Of a stretch of 9,208 nt of DNA, positions 5,988 to 9,208 are shown piece after piece. The position numbers were made by a program, and so were the translations under genes. The DNA is from Kiritimatiellia bacterium. Lineage in GTDB: Bacteria; Verrucomicrobiota; Kiritimatiellia; RFP12; UBA1067. The notes beneath the pieces were generated by a model that was not told the origin of the DNA, made no database searches, and saw only the letters and a list, made by a program, of their open reading frames with translations. Position 1 is the first letter of the stretch. Each line of letters begins with the position of its first letter. Where the stretch lies: NCBI GenBank assembly GCA_017965685.1, contig JAGCPM010000117.1, positions 1 to 9,208 on the forward strand, written 5' to 3'.

Positions 5988-8900
5988 ATGGCTTCAATCA
6001 ACAAGCAAACAGTATCGGTCATTGCCGCTTTTGCGGCCGGTGTGATGTCCGCGTGCAGCGCATTTGCGGACTTTACTATGGGGACTGTCCCCAATGACGG
6101 CGTCTACAAATTTACCTTCGGCGTCGATTCCGTCGCGGAAGGATTTGCCGTCCCTGCGAATGCGGTGTGCGACGTAAAGGATGAGACTCTTGATGACGGC
6201 AAGTTCTCCTACGGCTTTCTCGGCACGACCGCGACTTCCTGCACGGACGACATTCCGTGGTCGCTCTCCGAGCCGCGCGCTATCGACGGCTTTAGCGTTG
6301 TCCAGGGACAGCAGATTGTCCTTCACGACACGAATGACTTGAATAGCGTCTCCTGCGTATGTGGTCCGGCGATGTCTGAATACCTGCCTACCGGCGCCTC
6401 CGAATACGAAGGGCGCTATCCCATCCGCTTTGCGATGCGCGGCGAGGAGCGTACCTACTACGCCGTTACTTGCACGGTTGCGAACGCCTCATCGACGGCG
6501 AATGCTGATGTCTCTGTTTTCTCCGAGCGCACCCATATAATCGCGCACCACCTTTCTCTCGCTCCCGGCGAAACGAAGACCTTTGCATGGAGCGTCGAGC
6601 TCGCGCCGAATGTTTACAAGACGCAGGGCACATACAAGGACGATTGCGTGAACGTATGCGTCGTCGGCGAGAATGCCGCACTCGCGTCCCTCACGGTCGT
6701 CAAGCAGCCGCAGACGAGCGGAACAGTCCGCGGCGAGGCGACGGATAGCATGAATGTCGGCAAGACGATGTGGCTCTGCACGGATTCCACGGGCACCGAC
6801 CAGGGAATCGCGACTCCCTTCTTCTCGCTCCAAAACTACGCCGGCGTCGGATCGGGACTTTCCCGCTGGGCGCCTGCCAATCTTTCGATCCGCAACCAAG
6901 GCGAAGGGGGACTGGCCACGAACGCAAATAGCCACCGTCAAAGCTGCCTTCTGAAGCCCGGCGACTACCTCTATGTCGAATACGGCCACAACGAATCCAG
7001 CATCACGAGCTTCACCAACAATCTCGAGACATATCTCGCAGACGCGAACACAGCTGGCGCATATCTTGTCATCGTCTCGCCAGTGGAGCGTCGTACAGGA
7101 TGGAACAGCGAAACTTCGACATGGGGGCGTTCGCTTCAAGGTATTGCTGAAGCTGGAGAAGCGTGGGTCGAGGATAAGATTGCGCAGGGTGCACGCAATG
7201 TCGCCTTCATCGACCTCAACAAGCCCTACAACGATTGGATGAACGCGGAACTTCGCCGCATCAATGGCGTCAACAGCGACGTCTCGCTCAACGCGGCAAT
7301 CAGCTTCTACTACCGCTCAGCGAAGGGCGCGAATGTCGATAATACGCACATCAACACGGCAGGCGCGGACCAGGCGGCGTTCTGGGTGTGGTCCAACGCT
7401 CTCGAGCGCGTCGAGGCGGGCTTGAATGCCGAGGATGGTTCCGCCGCGAAAGTGCAGTCGGACGTGCTGAAAGGCATTACCGAGGGGATTCAGCTCAAGG
7501 TCGGCATTGGCGGAACGGATGATAACAAGCCGTGGCTCGTCACGGACGAGATAATCAACGCTGGCGCCGCACCGAACTCTTTCTGGGATACGCCCGTTTC
7601 CTCGGGCTACGCATATGTGAACGATGCGGTTGTCGCGAAGGTCGATGCCACGGCGAATGTCGATGGCACGGTGACGATCTCCAATGTCACGATGCGAATC
7701 CTCAACCCGAACAACTACTACAAGGCTGTCATCGAGGTCTTCGATTCGGCAGGGGACTCGCAAGGCACATACTACTCCTACTACAACTACGACATTGGCG
7801 GCGCGGGTAAGGTGTCCGGCGACCTCGTGAACCCCAACGAGCCCGGCTTTTTGACATCCGACAAGGGCAAGGACGCCGTGGCGGCGGCTGATGTCGATAC
7901 GATTAATGTTCCCGCCGGCGGCAGGGCTCTCGTCTGGATTGCCGAGGCCGATGCAGGCACTTGGCAGGTCGGTGAGAACGCGCCATGCTCGGCGAAGTAT
8001 CCCGTCGAGTGGTGGAGCGACGTAATCTTCGACAACGATTGCTCTTCGCTTGATGGCTGGGCCGTCAATTCGCAGGCAGTAAACGAATACTCGCTTTCTG
8101 ACAAGGGCGGAATCTATTTCATGTCCGCCGGTGCGGATTCAGGAAACACGAAGAAGAACTACGGCTTCTACCACCAGTTCGACAACGCGGCGCAGATGAC
8201 TAACGGACGCTACCGCGTCTCCTTCAAGGTTATGATGGATTCGGGCCACATCACGTGGCAGCTCTTCAACTCGCTTGGTACGACGACCACGCCCTTCAAC
8301 GGCACTGGTACGACCTTCCTAGACATCAATAAAACAACTCTCACCGGCTATGCCGGGATAGAACCGCTTTTCACGCTTGATGGTGAAGATGCGCCAACGA
8401 ATGCCGTAAACAAGCTCCGCTGGATAGATGTTGACATCATCATTGATCGCGACAACGACCGCGCATGGGTTGCCGCCGGCGGTTCGGAGTATGTCGAATA
8501 CCAGAACACGGCATTTCTTCCGGGCGGCTATGCAGGTACGACATGGAAATACTTCGGAATCAGTTGCGAGTCTATGATGTCAAGCTACGGCTATATCGAC
8601 GATGTGAAAATAGTGAAACTCGCAAGCGTCGTCTACCCCACCGTCACCGCGACCGCCGCTTGCGATCCCGACATGGGTTCCGTCACGATAAACGGCTATG
8701 CGACCAACAGCCTCACCATTTACGCCGGCAACGATTTCCTTTTCAAGGCGACGAGCGCCGATCCGGACATGTATGCGTTCGAGGGTTGGGCCGACGCGGA
8801 GGATGTGGAAGTCTCTTCTTCCGCCAATTACTTCGTCTCCGCCCCGGCTGAAGATATTGCCCTTACTGCCAACTTCCGCGAATACGGACGCGACGAAGAT

Positions 8901-9086
8901 CGCACCGCGACTTGGGATTTCAGCGCCTATCGCGGCAACTTCGAGGTGGTGCCCACTGCGGCGACGATTGTCACCGACAACGGCATGACATTCTCGCTCC
9001 AGAGCGGCGACTCCATGACCGCCGACGGCAAGCTCTACTGGCACAACGACCAGACCGGGACAGACACCGTCTTTATCCCCGTGTGA
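5988..9086 (+). CDS. Secreted multidomain rhamnogalacturonan acetylesterase (CE12-type SGNH hydrolase), probably C-terminally truncated
   Basis: A 1032-residue exported protein expected to remove acetyl groups from the rhamnogalacturonan backbone of pectin. Residues 1-27 are a Sec signal peptide (K6, hydrophobic core, cleavage after SAFA). Residues about 35-250 match the beta-sandwich N-domain of CE12 enzymes (YKFTFGVD, KFSYGFLG, ERTYYAVTCTVANAS, SLAPGETKTFAWSVEL). The SGNH domain is about 258-470: block I WLCTDSTGTDQ with nucleophile Ser267, block II NQGEGG, block III KPGDYLYVEYGHNE with Asn335, block V DNTH with Asp451 and His454. Then come an unassigned beta-rich region (about 490-675), a jelly-roll/LamG-like region (about 679-881, ending YGYIDDVKIVKL), a divergent InlB B-repeat (about 883-966, FEGWADAEDV, ALTANF), and the start of a further binding-like domain (TWDFSAYRG) that breaks off after about 58 residues. 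An IS begins 12 nt after the stop, so C-terminal loss is likely. Block I has Thr where Gly is usual. The gene has its own promoter and palindromic site. A related SGNH esterase with another sugar substrate is the alternative. Confidence 0.85.
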   Translation: MASINKQTVSVIAAFAAGVMSACSAFADFTMGTVPNDGVYKFTFGVDSVAEGFAVPANAVCDVKDETLDDGKFSYGFLGTTATSCTDDIPWSLSEPRAIDGFSVVQGQQIVLHDTNDLNSVSCVCGPAMSEYLPTGASEYEGRYPIRFAMRGEERTYYAVTCTVANASSTANADVSVFSERTHIIAHHLSLAPGETKTFAWSVELAPNVYKTQGTYKDDCVNVCVVGENAALASLTVVKQPQTSGTVRGEATDSMNVGKTMWLCTDSTGTDQGIATPFFSLQNYAGVGSGLSRWAPANLSIRNQGEGGLATNANSHRQSCLLKPGDYLYVEYGHNESSITSFTNNLETYLADANTAGAYLVIVSPVERRTGWNSETSTWGRSLQGIAEAGEAWVEDKIAQGARNVAFIDLNKPYNDWMNAELRRINGVNSDVSLNAAISFYYRSAKGANVDNTHINTAGADQAAFWVWSNALERVEAGLNAEDGSAAKVQSDVLKGITEGIQLKVGIGGTDDNKPWLVTDEIINAGAAPNSFWDTPVSSGYAYVNDAVVAKVDATANVDGTVTISNVTMRILNPNNYYKAVIEVFDSAGDSQGTYYSYYNYDIGGAGKVSGDLVNPNEPGFLTSDKGKDAVAAADVDTINVPAGGRALVWIAEADAGTWQVGENAPCSAKYPVEWWSDVIFDNDCSSLDGWAVNSQAVNEYSLSDKGGIYFMSAGADSGNTKKNYGFYHQFDNAAQMTNGRYRVSFKVMMDSGHITWQLFNSLGTTTTPFNGTGTTFLDINKTTLTGYAGIEPLFTLDGEDAPTNAVNKLRWIDVDIIIDRDNDRAWVAAGGSEYVEYQNTAFLPGGYAGTTWKYFGISCESMMSSYGYIDDVKIVKLASVVYPTVTATAACDPDMGSVTINGYATNSLTIYAGNDFLFKATSADPDMYAFEGWADAEDVEVSSSANYFVSAPAEDIALTANFREYGRDEDRTATWDFSAYRGNFEVVPTAATIVTDNGMTFSLQSGDSMTADGKLYWHNDQTGTDTVFIPV

Positions 9087-9100
9087 CGGGAACGAAAATG

Positions 9101-9156
9101 AACAGCACCCCATTTGTTAGACAGTATGGTAAACTACTAACGAATGGGGTGTTGTT
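9101..9156 (+). repeat. IS tip hairpin that can mask the orfA ribosome binding site
   Basis: Arms 9101-9120 and 9137-9156 are inverted repeats of 20 nt with two differences (9105/9152 and 9115/9142), both of which become G-U wobbles in RNA, so the RNA stem is fully paired around a 16-nt loop. The right arm contains GGGG (9146-9149), the only Shine-Dalgarno-like run before ATG 9159. A transcript entering from the esterase side would fold the hairpin and hide it. The loop holds TGGTAAACT (9127-9135), an extended -10-like string whose transcript would start near 9142 and lack the left arm. A transcription terminator role (stem then TTGTTTT) is also possible. Confidence 0.65.
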
Positions 9157-9158
9157 TT

Positions 9159-9208
9159 ATGCCGAAAGGGATACCGAACAAGAGATACACAGGCGAATTT
9201 AAGCAAGA
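9159..9208 (+). CDS. IS3-family transposase OrfA (N-terminal fragment)
   Basis: Sixteen codons are visible (MPKGIPNKRYTGEFKQ), then the window ends. The KxYTGEFK motif is the start of the N-terminal helix-turn-helix of IS3/IS150-family OrfA proteins, which bind the terminal repeats and are joined to the OrfB catalytic domain by programmed -1 frameshifting. Position 60 nt inside the left terminal repeat is as expected. Whether the element is intact cannot be judged. Confidence 0.8.
   Translation, partial: MPKGIPNKRYTGEFKQ

Larger units (their letters stand above)
9099..9208 (+). mobile_element. Left end of an IS3-family (IS150-like) insertion sequence, partial
   Basis: The sequence starting TGAACAGCACCCCATTTGTT, followed by AGACAG, resembles left terminal inverted repeats of IS150-group elements (TG.AC.GCACCC..TTTGTT.GAC). 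It is followed by an orfA start codon at 9159. The element runs out of the window, so the right end, the orfB transposase and target duplication cannot be seen. The exact first base is inferred from the TG terminus; a TGA at 9084 is a less likely alternative. Confidence 0.8.

Noticed and set aside
5988..6059. Lipoprotein signal peptide (MSAC at the end of the hydrophobic stretch)
   Set aside because: The residue at -3 of the Cys is Met rather than Leu/Val/Ile, and a better signal peptidase I site (SAFA before Asp) follows immediately.
9084..9098. IS left end starting at TGA 9084, which would make the stop codon part of the IS
   Set aside because: The sequence from 9099 matches the IS150-group terminal repeat pattern from its first bases, whereas CGGGAACGAAAA does not; the earlier boundary stays possible but unlikely.
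1..9208. CRISPR arrays, tRNA or rRNA genes, defence or toxin-antitoxin operons
   Set aside because: Reading both strands I found no regularly spaced direct repeats, no cloverleaf-type sequence and no protein motifs of such systems; nearly all of the window is accounted for by the genes listed.

Overview
The window is GC-rich DNA with tightly packed genes from a bacterium that I infer to be a gut- or rumen-type Verrucomicrobiota/Kiritimatiellota-like organism. The grounds are a long-form HisG, a tiny AURKAIP1/COX24 (mS38-like) ribosomal-type protein, a large secreted pectin esterase carrying an InlB-like repeat, and strong TATAAT-type -10 boxes very close to start codons. No single feature proves the taxon.

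Layout. (1) Positions 1-559, minus strand: the N-terminal part of a NifA/FhlA-type sigma-54 activator (GAF domain plus start of linker), cut by the window edge. (2) Positions 560-661: a short divergent intergenic region with two back-to-back sigma70-type promoters. (3) Positions 662-2212, plus: a D-aminoacylase (N-acyl-D-amino-acid deacylase) of the amidohydrolase superfamily. (4) Positions 2284-5906, plus: an apparent three-gene operon of hisG, a 29-codon basic mS38-like protein gene and a transcription-repair coupling factor gene (mfd). The mfd frame has no ATG/GTG/TTG at the position expected from homology and seems to begin at an ACG overlapping the preceding stop. The encoded Mfd also lacks the C-terminal D7 domain. 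(5) Positions 5907-5987: a regulatory region with a perfect 18-bp palindrome centred about 42 bp upstream of the predicted transcription start, an extended -10 without a clear -35, and a canonical Shine-Dalgarno. (6) Positions 5988-9086: a secreted, multi-domain rhamnogalacturonan acetylesterase (CE12-type SGNH hydrolase), probably truncated at its C-terminus. (7) Positions 9099-9208: the left end of an IS3-family (IS150-like) insertion sequence with the first codons of orfA. Its tip folds into a long hairpin that would mask the orfA ribosome binding site in read-through transcripts.

How the genes fit together: hisG and mfd are housekeeping functions (histidine biosynthesis, transcription-coupled repair) joined by a ribosome-associated small protein. 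The esterase is an accessory pectin-degradation gene with its own apparently regulated promoter, and mobile-element activity lies at its 3' end. I see no complete defence system, CRISPR array, tRNA or rRNA. The most unusual points are the mfd start and its shortened architecture, the operator-like palindrome, and the IS tip hairpin.
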